In this document: piece after piece, positions 13,244-23,746 of the stretch
Layout: the number at the start of each line of letters is the position of its first letter
How positions within the stretch are numbered: position 1 is the first letter of the stretch
Assembly (NCBI GenBank): GCA_024500155.1
Contig: CM044877.1
Span: forward strand, 33,727,001-33,791,000
Source of the DNA: Chenopodium formosanum
Taxonomy: Eukaryota > Streptophyta > Magnoliopsida > Caryophyllales > Amaranthaceae
DNA length: 64,000 bases
Reading direction: 5' to 3'
Notes under the pieces: generated by a model
Seen by the model: only the letters and a program-made list of their open reading frames with translations
Databases searched by the model: none
What the model was told of the DNA's origin: nothing
Made by a program: the position numbers and the translations under genes

Positions 13244-13669
13244 CTATTGCAACCGTCCACTTCTTATGAGAACCTTGACTTCAAAGTCTCCCCAAACATC
13301 TACACTTGTGTCAAGAGACGAACAGGCTATATCCTTGAGATAGACGTCTTCATCGTCACTATCCCAAATTCCATTCACTTCTTCATAGCTCGAGACAAAT
13401 ACCACTTCCGCCAAAGGTTCATTCATAGGTTGAATGAATATTGACGGATCAAAGGAGACTTCATCTCCCATGATAGCCAAAGCATCAGAAAGAGGACCTA
13501 TTTGAATGTTAGGCTTCTTGCCCCCTGGAGGGACAAGAAGTTGATTAGCATCAATTAGGTCTTGGATCGCATCCTTCAACCTCCAACACTTCTCAGTATT
13601 ATGACCCTTGCCTTGATGAAACTTGCAATAAGCATTGGGGTCATACACTAGTGGAAAAATAGCTATCCG

Positions 13670-13885
13670 TAACGGGCAAAAACAGCCTATCCGTAACGGG
13701 CAGCGGGCGTTACGTATGCTGTCGTTACGGATAGGATATGTTATTCGTAACGGGCAGTCAGACTGCCCGTTATGAATAACCCCGTTATTTAAAATAACGG
13801 GGTTATTCGTAACGGGCAATCAAACTGCCCGTTTTAAATAACGGGTTATTCGTAACAGGCAATCTGACTGCCCGTTACGAATACA
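13670..13885. repeat. CACTA subterminal repeats, left end
   Basis: Repeated units of the form TATTCGTAACGGGCAGTC in alternating orientation. A matching array occupies about 17655-17950 at the right end with TTCGTAACGGACA-type units. Expected transposase binding repeats. Confidence 0.75.
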
Positions 13886-14504
13886 ATTGAGCCCAAATTT
13901 TAAAAAAAAAAAAAAATCCAGCAGGTGATACCGGCTAGTCTGCTACCAAATTTTAATTACTATTATAAATTATCAATTACAAAAAATAAATAATTTTAAA
14001 TAATGATTTATACAAATATACAATTCAAATTCAATTAGCAAAAGCTATACAACATTCAAATGATTTTATCAATTAAAGAAATTAAAAACAAGTCATGCAC
14101 TTGCTATAACTAAGATTAGATTCAAATTCAATTCGTTGCTCTCTCGTTTGCTCATAATTCGAAACTGTTTCAGCAACACCAGCAGATTGTTGTTCTTTCT
14201 GGGGTTGTTCCTATTGTTCTTTAATTTTGGCGTGATTTCAGCAAAGGGGGCAGCGGAGGAGGAACTGGAGGAAACACTACCAAATGTGTTGAACTGTTGA
14301 AGCCCCTGGAGAAGATTTGAGTAGCATATCTTGCCGTACTCTCGGTTTACTTATCACCATACCTAAACTAGCAAAGAAAGATCCAAAATCAGAAGAAAAA
14401 AAAAATCGATAGATCTGAAGCAAAAAAATGCAAACTACATTAGTGAAGAATCAAACACAACATGCCTATATTATTTATCAAAGTTAAAAAAATAATATAT
14501 ACAA

Positions 14505-14885
14505 TTTTAGCTTAAGATAACAATGCAGTTACCAAGTAAGAACCACCTGAAATCCATGCGAGCTGGGCTGACACTGCCAATGAAATAACCACCTCGTAAG
14601 GGCATGAACTCGAATAACCAATCACGAATTGACTCTGGGGATAAATTGAACTTGTTTAAAGCAGTGTGAGAGTATTCTTCTGTTTTATAGCGGTATATGT
14701 TATTTAACTAGGTATAATCAAACCAGTAATATGACCGAATATGGTACCTAAGTGCCTTGATCTTGGAGTTGATCTTGTCCAGCAATTCTTTGTTGTCAGG
14801 CACTTCTTTCAACATGTTTTTGGCACATCTCAGTGCAAAAAAGAAAAGAGACTGAATCTCAATTGGATACTCATATATTCCCTGC
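14505..14885 (-). pseudogene. Captured alkaline/neutral invertase fragment (GH100)
   Basis: Minus-strand translation gives GIYEYPIEIQSLFFFALRCA, then LRYHIRSYYWFDY, a stop, then LNNIYRYKTEEYSHTALNKF and WLFEFMPLRGGYFIGSVSPA followed by RMDFRWFLLGNCI. This matches a contiguous catalytic-domain stretch of plant alkaline/neutral invertases, cytosolic or organellar enzymes that split sucrose. An AG acceptor (ggcag) precedes the first residue. The internal TAG and the end at VILS-stop show a non-functional piece. It lies inside the CACTA element. Confidence 0.85.
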
Positions 14886-15164
14886 CCAATTGATGATTAT
14901 GGATAAAGTTAGTAAGAAAATGGAAGCAGGCATGCATGTTACAAATAATTTTAACCACGGTAATATGTTCACTTATTGGCTTTAAGACATTATCAGATGA
15001 GTTTCTATGTTTTAGGTACAAGAAGTTATTTAATCCAAAATAGAAGAAGCATAGGATTTTGTAGTTTCAGTATGCTAGTTACATTTAAACTGGTTGAACA
15101 TAAACCAAGTGAATCACTCTTCAAGACCAGAAAAGGAAAGGGTAAACAAGAAAGTAACCATATA

Positions 15165-15350
15165 GTTTTTCCAGCTAAAAGAGACGTCTCCTGGACCATG
15201 AACTGCTAGATCACGTAAACTGGCATATTTCCACACGCATTCTGGTAATAGAGTATTGTAGAACCATTTGCAGGTAGTGGCAAGCATCACCAGAGACCTT
15301 CCATCTAGGTACTTGGCTATCTCAATCCATACATCATCCTCAAACCTTGG
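15165..15350 (-). pseudogene. Captured F-box protein fragment
   Basis: Translation on the minus strand reads FEDDVWIEIAKYLDGRSLVM then LATTCKWFYNTLLPECVWKY and ASLRDLAVHGPGDVSF, open for about 60 residues. The pattern (acidic start, DVW-EIAKYLDG, LATTCKWF, WKYASLRDL) is that of an F-box plus the short stretch after it; F-box proteins are substrate adaptors of SCF ubiquitin ligases. The exact family member is not certain. It is inside the CACTA element and lacks any start codon or downstream domain. Confidence 0.7.
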
Positions 15351-15775
15351 AGCACAAAATCAAAATTCAGTTACAAATTACAATTTGTAACCATTATTCA
15401 AAACTACAGAAACTCCAAATCCTGGTCTATTCACGCAAAATCATGCTAATCAAAAGTTAAAATCAATTGTTGAACCGTTCAATTCCACAAACATAATCAA
15501 GATTCAATAAAAGATAATTACGCACAAAATGATTCCAACCACTGCATTTTCTTAAAAACACAACATGCCTATATTATTTATCAAAGTGATCTAAGGAAAG
15601 GAAATTAACATATATCCAAAAATTCATTAATTGCATGTTCGGTTTACCATTAAAAGAAAAACAAAAAATAGTGCACATGATACATCCCACTTGATTTTCA
15701 TGCTAACAAATGACATCAGATGAAGCATTGGAGAATAAAGCCAAATAAAATCACATTAGCGACTAGTATACTTAC

Positions 15776-15965
15776 AAAACCATCCTCAGTTATGTCAAGG
15801 AGCTGATAATCAGTACGAGTGACATGGGGAGCCTGCAAAACATAGATGAATTCCATTTAGTTCAAGAAAAGGGCAGTATAAAGAAGAAAGAAGACATGGA
15901 TAGGGCCATACATCACAATTGTGAGAAGATGGAACAATATCCTCAAGCTTCTTCCCATTAATTCA
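15776..15965 (-). pseudogene. Captured eIF5A fragment, two exon pieces with intron
   Basis: The upstream piece (15965-15912) reads GKKLEDIVPSSHNCD and ends at a GT donor. The second piece (15832-15776) follows a CAG acceptor and reads APHVTRTDYQLLDITEDGF before a GTAAG donor. Joined, they match a contiguous part of eukaryotic translation factor 5A, which carries hypusine and promotes elongation and termination; the hypusine-site exon is not present. Keeping a spliceable intron means capture was from genomic DNA and not from mRNA. Confidence 0.9.
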
Positions 15966-15974
15966 TCAGTTGTG

Positions 15975-16245
15975 AGAGTCTGCTTGTTGTTAGAGAAAAT
16001 ATGGCAGAAATTGGCGTCCAGAATTATATTTTTTTTAGTTTTAAATCACTGTGTATAATGCTGCAAGGTTGGATAGAATGCAGGAAGTTAAGGGCTGAGC
16101 ATAATTCAATCAGGATTAAGTATCTTTATTGCGACTTCAGTGTTATGTATACAACGCCATTGTCTCCTTCATGAATTATCAATGATGGATCATAGAACAT
16201 AGTAGCTTCTCTAATATCTAACTAAGAGAACTCGCAGGAAAACAT
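15975..16245 (-). pseudogene. Captured protein kinase fragment (U-box kinase type)
   Basis: Broken minus-strand translation: LDIREATMFYDPSLIIHEGD then NGVVYITLK, and in another frame EVAIKILNPD, then FLHSIQPCSIIHSDLK with a continuation like ILDANF. These correspond to the ATP-binding loop region, the VAIK lysine motif and the HxDLK catalytic loop of plant U-box-type receptor-like cytoplasmic kinases, with the middle of the kinase lobe deleted and at least two frame changes. It directly abuts the eIF5A fragment. Confidence 0.72.
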
Positions 16246-17084
16246 TTGAACATTTGAACATAGGAAACCAGTTCCCACAGTTGGATTTCATCGAACATCA
16301 ATAACATACAGCATAAACAAATGAATGTACTTGTATATATTGTTTCCCATAAACAACACTTTCCAAAAACATGCTAATTAACATAATAAATAACAACACT
16401 TATATTATTCAACTCTCCAAACAAATTGAAATGCTTTCAAAACCTTGTAAATCTAGCTGACTAATTTCCTACGCAACTAAAATCCCTCATAAAACTATAA
16501 GGGCAATCGATTTCTAAGAAAAATAAAATAATCTCAACCAAAAAAAAATGAGGACTTTATATAAAAAAAACAGTCATATTCAACTGAAATCCCTAACCAT
16601 ATTATCAGGAATAAAAACAAAACAAAAAACAAAAAAAAAAAAACAAAAAATAGAAATCAGACTAAAACACAATAAAAAGAGGGGAAATCGCAGCAGAAAT
16701 CGAAAGAGCCATCATTATCATACAAAAAACTGACAGAAACCCTAGAATCCGAGCAAAACAAAGTCAAAGAATAAAATACACACAGTAGTGCAATCAAAAT
16801 GTTCGCAACAAACACACAGCTAGTCTCGGGATCAATCAAAATGTACAAGTCATAACTTCAACTACACAATCAGCTAACTACTACAACATAATAATCAGGG
16901 AAAACAACAACAATAGCATAAAATTCCTACTAAATGCATCTTTATGACCAATTTAACACCAAAATATTCAAATTATAAAAAAAAATAAAAAAAAAACCAA
17001 GAAACAATTTATGCGTTGAATAAAACCCTAACTCAAGATCTCCAGAAAAAAAAAATTACAGAAAAAACAAAATGAATACCTCTT

Positions 17085-17448
17085 AATCAAGCTGTCTCGG
17101 ACAAGACCAATAGAAGGAATAACCTTCTCATCATACTCCAATCTGATGACGGACCCTAAGAGTCTGAAAAATATGAGGAAAACGAATCTGATCAGGACGA
17201 GACAAAACCCTAAGAGTAAGATTCACCATCTGAAGATCCTTAGTACCAAAAATTGATGAAAAATTGTGAGGTCGAGTACGAATATCGAAGGTGTAAGGCT
17301 TTTGGAGCCATGGAATTCGGACATGAGTACCTTCGCCGACAATTTCATCGAGAACTCCGCAAAAACGGTCGAAGATGACGGCTTTACCGCCGCCGTCGAC
17401 GGTGTAGAGGGAGTAATAGTCCTTCAGACATTCTAAAGACTCTAACAA
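17085..17448 (-). pseudogene. Captured prohibitin fragment
   Basis: Open for about 105 codons on the minus strand: YYSLYTVDGGGKAVIFDRFC then GVLDEIVGEGTHVRIPWLQK, PYTFDIRTRPHNFSSIFGTK and DLQMVNLTLRVLSRPDQIRF. This is the N-terminal half of the SPFH/PHB domain of plant prohibitins, which form ring scaffolds in the inner mitochondrial membrane. After LRVRHQIG the frame shifts and continues as EYDEKVIPSIG, then jumps to LVRDSLIKR, a deletion inside the domain. It is the most 5' captured fragment in the CACTA element. Confidence 0.88.
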
Positions 17449-18967
17449 ACAAGAGAATAAAGGAATTAGGGTGGTGAAATGGAGGAGATTGAGTGAATTG
17501 AGTCGTAGAAGAGAGAGATTGAGTTAGCAAAATGAGAGAGGAGAGAGGAAAGAATGGGGTATTTGGGTGTTTGACGGCTAGGATTAGGAGTGTGAAACCC
17601 TAATAATTAGTCATGGGTTTCTCTTTTCATGGGCTCCTCTTTTCAGCTGGTCTAAATATTCGTAACGGACATCATGTTTCCGTTACGAATACTATATTAT
17701 TTGTAACGGGCAAAATATTGTCCGTTACAAATAAATATTTATTCATAACGGACATCATGTGTCCGTTACAAATATTGTATTATTCATAACGGACATCATG
17801 TGTCCGTTACAAATACTGTATTATTTGTAACGGGCAAAATATTGTCCGTTACGAATAAATATTTATTCGTAACGGACAATATTTTGCCCGTTGCGAATGT
17901 ATTTAATGTAATGGGCATAACTTTGCCCGTTACAAATAACCCGTTACAAATGAAACTTTTTCCACTAGTGATAGCTAGCTATTCTATTCTCTGGTCAAGG
18001 TTCTGGAAACGGTCCGATTGGCATAATCAATCCTTGACCATGCAATCGGTCAAAAGCAGCGCCATAAGTCATTCCTAAAGGCGTGTAAACCCTCCTTTGC
18101 CTTTGGAATCTTTGAGGAGGAGCATTAAGGGCCAGCACATCATTGATATTGATATTGTTGGTAGCATTATTGGGCTTGGAAGATGAAGAAGAAGGAGTGT
18201 CGTTCTTCTTGTTTTTCCAAGTTTTGTTGTTATTATTGTTGCTACAAGCAGTCTTCATCAGTTCATCTTCGATATTGATTCCAATATCGTATACAGATTC
18301 AAAGGTACTCAAAGGCAGAAACTTCAAGTGTTGCTTGTACTTATGAGTCAAATTGGTAATGAACAAGCGAACCATATCTTTTTCTTTGGGGGGATCCACC
18401 AAGAGCGCAGCTGTTTCCCTCCATCTGCTTAAGTAAGTGGTGAAGCCTTCATTCTCTTTCTGTTTGAGAATGGAGAGTTCACGTTCAGAAGTCTTGGCCT
18501 GAATGTTACACTTGTAATGATTCATGAAGCTTTCAGCAACATCCTCCCAGGTCGCAAAATGTTTGGATTCCAAAGAGTAGAACCATTGTTGACAGGTGTG
18601 CTTTAAGGAAAGAGGGAACACCGTAGGGAAGAGTGTCACATCTACTCCCTTAAGAGCCATGGTTGCAGAAAAAAGCCTTCAAATGGAAAAGCAGATTATC
18701 AGTAGGCTTGAACTTGGGAATGTCAGCAATGGAAAACTTCTCAGGAAGCTTGTCCCTTATGGACGAAGAGGCGACAGGTTGCTCCACATAAGTGAATTAT
18801 TCAGAAATCTTACTCATCTGTTCCTTAATCTTGTCCATTGCAGCGGCAGTGACATTGTTCTAATTGTATTGCTCTACCATGTTGACTCTAGTGGTGAGTG
18901 TTTGCATCATGTTAGACAACATTTCAATTGTCTTGTTGATGTTCTCGATATCTTCCTTAGTAGCCAT

Positions 18968-19208
18968 TGGTTGAAAGTAGACTGGAGATGGATCTTGTGG
19001 AGATGATTGTGGTGGTTTCCTTGTACGCTTCTTTGGTATAAGAGGTTGTTGAGGTATTGACTTGAACCGTAACAATCTACCCCTGCTTCTTGACCAAGTG
19101 CTGTGACACCGAAACAAACACACCTTTAATGACCAAACTTAACCTTAACCCATCCGGAAAAATTAGAGAAAAAATTTTGAATTTTGAAATTCTATTTGTT
19201 TTTTTTTA

Positions 19209-19284
<76 letters not shown>

Positions 19285-20476
19285 GAGGATACCATCCGAC
19301 TTACTCCGAAAGAAAAAAAAAACAACACAAAAAAAACGACAAAAGACTACCCTAAAATACGGTCATGAAATGGTGCACGACTAACGAAAAAAGTGTGTGA
19401 GCACGACATGTGAGTGATTAAGTGAGGTTATGGACACGTGTTATGACCGTACAGCTAGACATGACACCAAACTGGACACATAAACCACATACGTACGCAC
19501 AAAAACCAAAAAATGACTGACAGGACACTTCCCCTGGGCACCGTGTCACGGTGCTGACTGTCGTGACTCGGTGCAGTCTACCGTCAAACGGTATAATGCG
19601 CCGTGTCATGGCACTGATCACCGTGGCGCGATAGGAATTGTCGTGACACGGTGCTTAGTTCCAGATCTTTTTTGTGAGTTTTTCTATAATTTAGTCGATT
19701 TTAGGTCCGTACTAATCACTATGTGGAAATAAAAACCCTCGGTCATGGGTTAAACAAAAAGAGTAAACACATGAGGGTTAGCACCAAACAAACCATGTAG
19801 CATTTAGTCATGATGATGTAAAAAAAGTTCGCAACCTAGGGTCAAGATCTATGTTCAACTATTGGTCAAGCTTTGGGTGTCAAAAGGCTACCATGGTTAA
19901 GAGTTTGGACGCGTTAGCAAGGCTGCCTCCCTTGAGGGTGTATGCCAACGGGCGGCTCCGCGAGTTCGTGATGAAATCGAACTCGACTCCATGGTTTGGG
20001 TGGATTTAATAACTTGGATGAACCCTTATTGCCATGAGCGTTTTTGGGTTGATAAAGCTTAAATCCCCCGGGGCTAAGACGCATGTAGAACACACACGTT
20101 ATTTCAGAAAAATCGAAGGAAGTTGACTGTGAGAATTAAAAACAAACCACCAGACTGATTTTAGGACTGCCGTGACACGGTAGAGATTCCCAAGCCACGG
20201 TACTGCACACCGTCAGACGGTGTATTGCACCGTGACACGGCAGATTCTACCGTGGCACGGCAGTTAGAAAATCTGACTGGTGCCCTATTTTCCTTCGTAC
20301 GCAATCAAGTTATTCAATTTTTCCTACAGGGCAGACCTAAACGCGACGTTAAAACGTCTATGCTTATGCAAAAAATACCAAATTAATCACAGGAATATTT
20401 TTCAAGAATTTTTCAAGTCTCATCCACTCATCTTAATTAAATACCGATCACTCAAATCGATAAATAACCAAGAATC
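18968..20476. other. Retrotransposon leader between primer site and gag
   Basis: Noncoding leader of the minus-strand element. It holds an (AT)n tract at 19208-19281 and two strict palindrome arrays: six units starting at 19541, 19561, 19581, 19601, 19621 and 19641, and five units ending at 20180, 20200, 20220, 20240 and 20260. Confidence 0.6.
19208..19281. repeat. (AT)n microsatellite
   Basis: An almost uninterrupted run of alternating A and T. Confidence 0.95.
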
Positions 20477-20498
20477 CTCCCCAGTGGAGTCGCCAAAT
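20477..20498 (-). promoter_or_regulatory. Primer-binding site of the Tat element
   Basis: Immediately inside the 5' LTR the minus strand reads TTTGGCGACTCCACTGGGGA. A TGGCGACTCCACTGG-type sequence right after a TG...CA LTR is a usual tRNA primer site of plant gypsy elements. I cannot name the tRNA with certainty. Confidence 0.75.
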
Positions 20499-22168
20499 TG
20501 TAGACGTCGTTAGAAGTGCGCCTACGTTAAAGCATGTGTGAATATGATTGGCACTCATAGGAAGTTGGAATTGACATAATACGATTAGGGACAAGGAAAG
20601 TAGGGAGTCGCCAACAAGTTTTTAAGGAACTTGTAAACCGTTCACGGATCATAAAAGGTAACCACGATAAAGGGACAACGATAGGCAACAACGATTGACC
20701 CGTGAAGGTTACACCCCATTCATAATCCATGAGATTACTAACTACATATGGTTCGGAACCACGAAAGGAGGATCGGGGATGATGGTACGAAGTGAGTCAT
20801 GGAGTCATATTCGCCCATATTGGCCTCTACTCGATTCTTATAGTGAAAAGTGATTCATGCGATCTCAAAGGCATACAAACAGAGATTCAATTTTCTCCAA
20901 ACTATTATTAAGCTAAATTGGTTTAATATTAATGCAACACATAATTCTAAAATATTGTGATCACTTGAATTAATAACAAGATTAAAAAGGAACCTAAATT
21001 GGTTGTCCAAATTATCTTATTAGGCGTGATTTTCAATTACATATTCCCTTTAACATGCAATATGGTGATCATAAATATAATAGAATAACATCAATATTGG
21101 AAGCAATTTAACAATAATTCCAACAATATAAAATCGTTAGAAAAATAATAGAAATAAAGGAACATAATTCTTACTTTGATTCTGTTTGCTTGCAACTACA
21201 AAATAATAAACGAGTTAGTAACTTCAAGGAAATAATAATAAAACAATAATTAAATTAAATTAAGTAGAGTTGATTTGGGGCCAAACCCTCAAACAGTTCT
21301 ACCTTTCACATCTTGGCTTAAGGACAGAATCACGAGTAAAGTACGGACTCCTTGGAGTGCTTGAAGAAGGAATTTTAAAAGAAGAAGGGTAGGCTAGTGT
21401 TTAGGCTAGAGCATAGAAGAGAGAAAAATAGAGAATTAATTGATGCCCCGTACATCAGAAATGAGGGGGTATTTATAGAAAAAATGTGCTGAGGGAACAC
21501 ACGGAACCCTAAAATGATAAAAAAAACCCTAAAAAAGAATATCGCGACACAGAAAAGTGTAACGTGACACAGGAAATCCCATCGTCAGACGGGAAACATT
21601 CCCGTGACACGGTGTACTTTTGTGTGATGCGGGAAATATTTAGTGAACGGGGGGAGAAAACACGTTAAGGGTTTACGCGAAAAGGACACGGAAACCCCCC
21701 GTGTCATAGCAGGTGTCCCGTGTCACGGGGAACCCCACCGTTCAGACGGGAAAGTTTCCCGTGACACGGTGGACTATTGCCATGACGCGGGAGTTTTCAG
21801 TCCACTTTTCCGTCTAAATTCATTTTTAACCCTAATTTCGTTCAGCATTTTAAGTGTCGATTGATAATTTCGGGCCATTTCTGTTTTTATTATTATTTGG
21901 GCTAAAATAAGAATATAAATAAAATAAATAAAAAAGTTTGGGCCAAAATAAATAACAATAAAATAAAATAAAAAGGTTTGGGCTAAAATTAAAAACTATG
22001 CTTTGACTAAACATCAAGACTGATCCATGGACTATTCAAAAATTGAATTTAATTAAACACGATTTTTTAAGCACTCTCGGGATTAAATATTGAACCCGAC
22101 CAATAGTGACGGTGAAAGGTTGTACATCATCGAGTTTGGTTTTGGGGAGACATTTTTAGGTGTCTACA
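20499..22168 (-). repeat. 5' LTR of the Tat element
   Basis: About 1,670 bp bounded by TGTAGAC and GTCTACA, so it begins TG, ends CA and has 7-bp inverted ends. It contains two palindrome arrays (21542-21632 and 21699-21790) and a TATA-like region near 21470 on the minus strand. Flank bases after it are cttaa; the matching duplication would be left of the window. Confidence 0.8.
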
Positions 22169-23746
22169 CTTAACAACCCCAAAAACTTATCATATTTTCT
22201 AATAATCATATCACACCTTAAGCTCTATCCTTTCTACACCCTCAACACTATAAATAGACCCTTAATTCTTCCCACTTATTCACATAAAAAATTAGAAATT
22301 CTCTTCTCTACTCTCTCTGTCATCACTAATTCTTCCCTTTTTTTTCCTCTATTTCCTTCCTCTTTCTAGCTTAAATAAACTCTGCAACCCACAACCAAGT
22401 TGCTACCTCCGAACAACTACCTCTTCCGCCACCAACGATCACCCAATTGCCGCCACTCTACTGCTAACCTTCTGCCATGACTTGCTACTAAGGAGGTGTA
22501 GTGTCATGTTCTTTCCTTCACCCTCATTTTTGCTACAAGTCTTGATTAATATACTATGATTATTATTACTTACATTATCTTACTAATATTATTCCTTTAA
22601 GAAGCTAAAGTATTTTTTTTGACACTAACATTACCACTTTGATACTAATAGCACTATTTTGATACTAAAATAATTTCTTTAATAATGGTTAATAATTAGG
22701 TAGTTCATGCACAATAGAATGGGGTTTATGGTTTTGTGTTATTTTGTTAACCTTATATTAATTAAGGTTATTTTATTTGTGTAGGAGGAGTTCCTCAATC
22801 GTGGTCAACAGGTCAAGTTTAGTAGTCGTACTTTATTGTTCTCGTGATCAAGGTACGAATAGGTGGCTAGGTCCTTGATACAATTTTTGAATGAGTGTTT
22901 TGGTAAATGTTTGTTTTAATGTTGTTTGAATAAATGTTGCGTAAGAATATTTAATGATTTTCATGATGAGTTAAAATATATAATTTTACGATTTAAAGGA
23001 TTGATCTTTAAGTGTTGATTTAACAAGTTTTTTAATTGATAAATCGGTTGATTGAGTTAATTTAAAATTGCAGCCGCATTATGAGCCTGAGTATTTGATA
23101 TTTTAATTGTCCTTTTACCCGGGACTAGTTAAGTAAGACCATGAGCTTTGTATGATCTGGTCTTTCCTCGAGTATAGTTTAACTTGGGGGATGTGCACAC
23201 TCAAGTGAGAAAAAAAAAGTGATTTTGGAAATATATCTTAAAATTGGAAATTTTATAAGTTGGGAATCTATTGGTTTAAAAAGTTCTATTGATGGATATT
23301 ACTACCCTTTGAAGGTTTAATTTTTGAAAGTAACTTGTGCCAAGTTTAAATTTAAATGGTTATTTCGAAAGCATGTTTGCCTAATAAAAATATTTACATG
23401 CCTTGCACTTTTATGTACTAATCTGTTTTTCTCTTTGTTTTGGTTCGCCCTGTTTACTATTTTTGGTAGTGTGGAGTTGTTCGTGAGCATGCTTGAGTCG
23501 TGATTGGGATCACATAGTTAGAAGTTAATTTTATTTATGTCTGGACAAGTTTTATTTGAAAAATTTTGAAACAGTTATTATGGTTATTCCTTTTTTTATT
23601 AATAAAAGTTTGTTATGTTTCCACTGCAATTTGAGTAATTAAATAAGCCTTACGTTTTCAAGTGGCGGTAATACGCCCAATTCTACCTCTACGATATTTG
23701 TATTCGTATAAATATAGTGTTTACGTAGAGGGAGATTTGGGGGGTG

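Larger units (their letters stand above)
13646..17970. mobile_element. Non-autonomous Pack-CACTA element carrying five host gene fragments
   Basis: Perfect 14-bp terminal inverted repeats, CACTAGTGGAAAAA, flanked by 3-bp target duplications ATA (13643-13645 and 17971-17973), identify a CACTA superfamily transposon. Both ends have subterminal arrays of a CGTAACGGGCA-type motif in both orientations (about 13670-13885 and 17655-17950), several forming palindromes around AACGGGC/GCCCGTT; in this superfamily such repeats are transposase binding sites. I find no transposase. The interior holds minus-strand fragments of prohibitin, a U-box-type kinase, eIF5A, an F-box protein and invertase, with several retained intron boundaries. 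It inserted into gag of the Tat element, so it is younger than that element. Confidence 0.93.
13244..18967 (-). pseudogene. gag: Tat-type gag, interrupted by a CACTA element
   Basis: The likely start is the ATG at 18967 (MATKEDIENINK). A coiled-coil-like N-terminus is followed by the retrotransposon gag domain (WFYSLESKHFATWEDVAESF and following, 18640-18300) and a zinc knuckle of the form C-x2-H-x4-H-x4-C near 13600-13640. The CACTA insertion lies just before the knuckle. Removing it with one ATA copy rejoins the frame through ASY|DPNAYCKFH. Lesions: stops near 18857 and 18800, a frame change near 18660, a TGA just after PFPEP (about 17992), and a TAG at the gag end. The TAG alone, with the frame open on both sides, could be a gag/pol readthrough site or a mutation. 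The knuckle indicates nucleic-acid binding of the particle protein. Confidence 0.8.
1..22168 (-). mobile_element. Tat-type Ty3/gypsy LTR retrotransposon with two antisense genes, partial
   Basis: On the minus strand the order is 5' LTR, primer-binding site, gag, pol with protease, reverse transcriptase, two RNase H domains and integrase, then about 8 kb carrying two plus-strand (antisense) genes. Dual RNase H and extra ORFs, including antisense ones, are established features of the Tat lineage (Retand and Ogre type). I see no copy of the 20499-22168 LTR at the left, so the 3' LTR should lie before base 1. That both antisense genes belong to this element is inferred from shared palindrome arrays found in the LTR, the leader and upstream of both genes. 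Without its insertions (CACTA 4.3 kb, solo LTR 1.3 kb) the visible part is about 16.5 kb. It is degenerate and cannot be autonomous. Confidence 0.8.

Noticed and set aside
17131..17448. Functional prohibitin gene
   Set aside because: Only part of the domain is present, with a frame shift and internal deletion, inside a CACTA element without a start codon context.
19541..19651. CRISPR-like array of short repeats
   Set aside because: The repeats are 11-bp palindromes with 9-bp spacers in plant retrotransposon DNA; there are no cas genes and spacing and size do not fit CRISPR.
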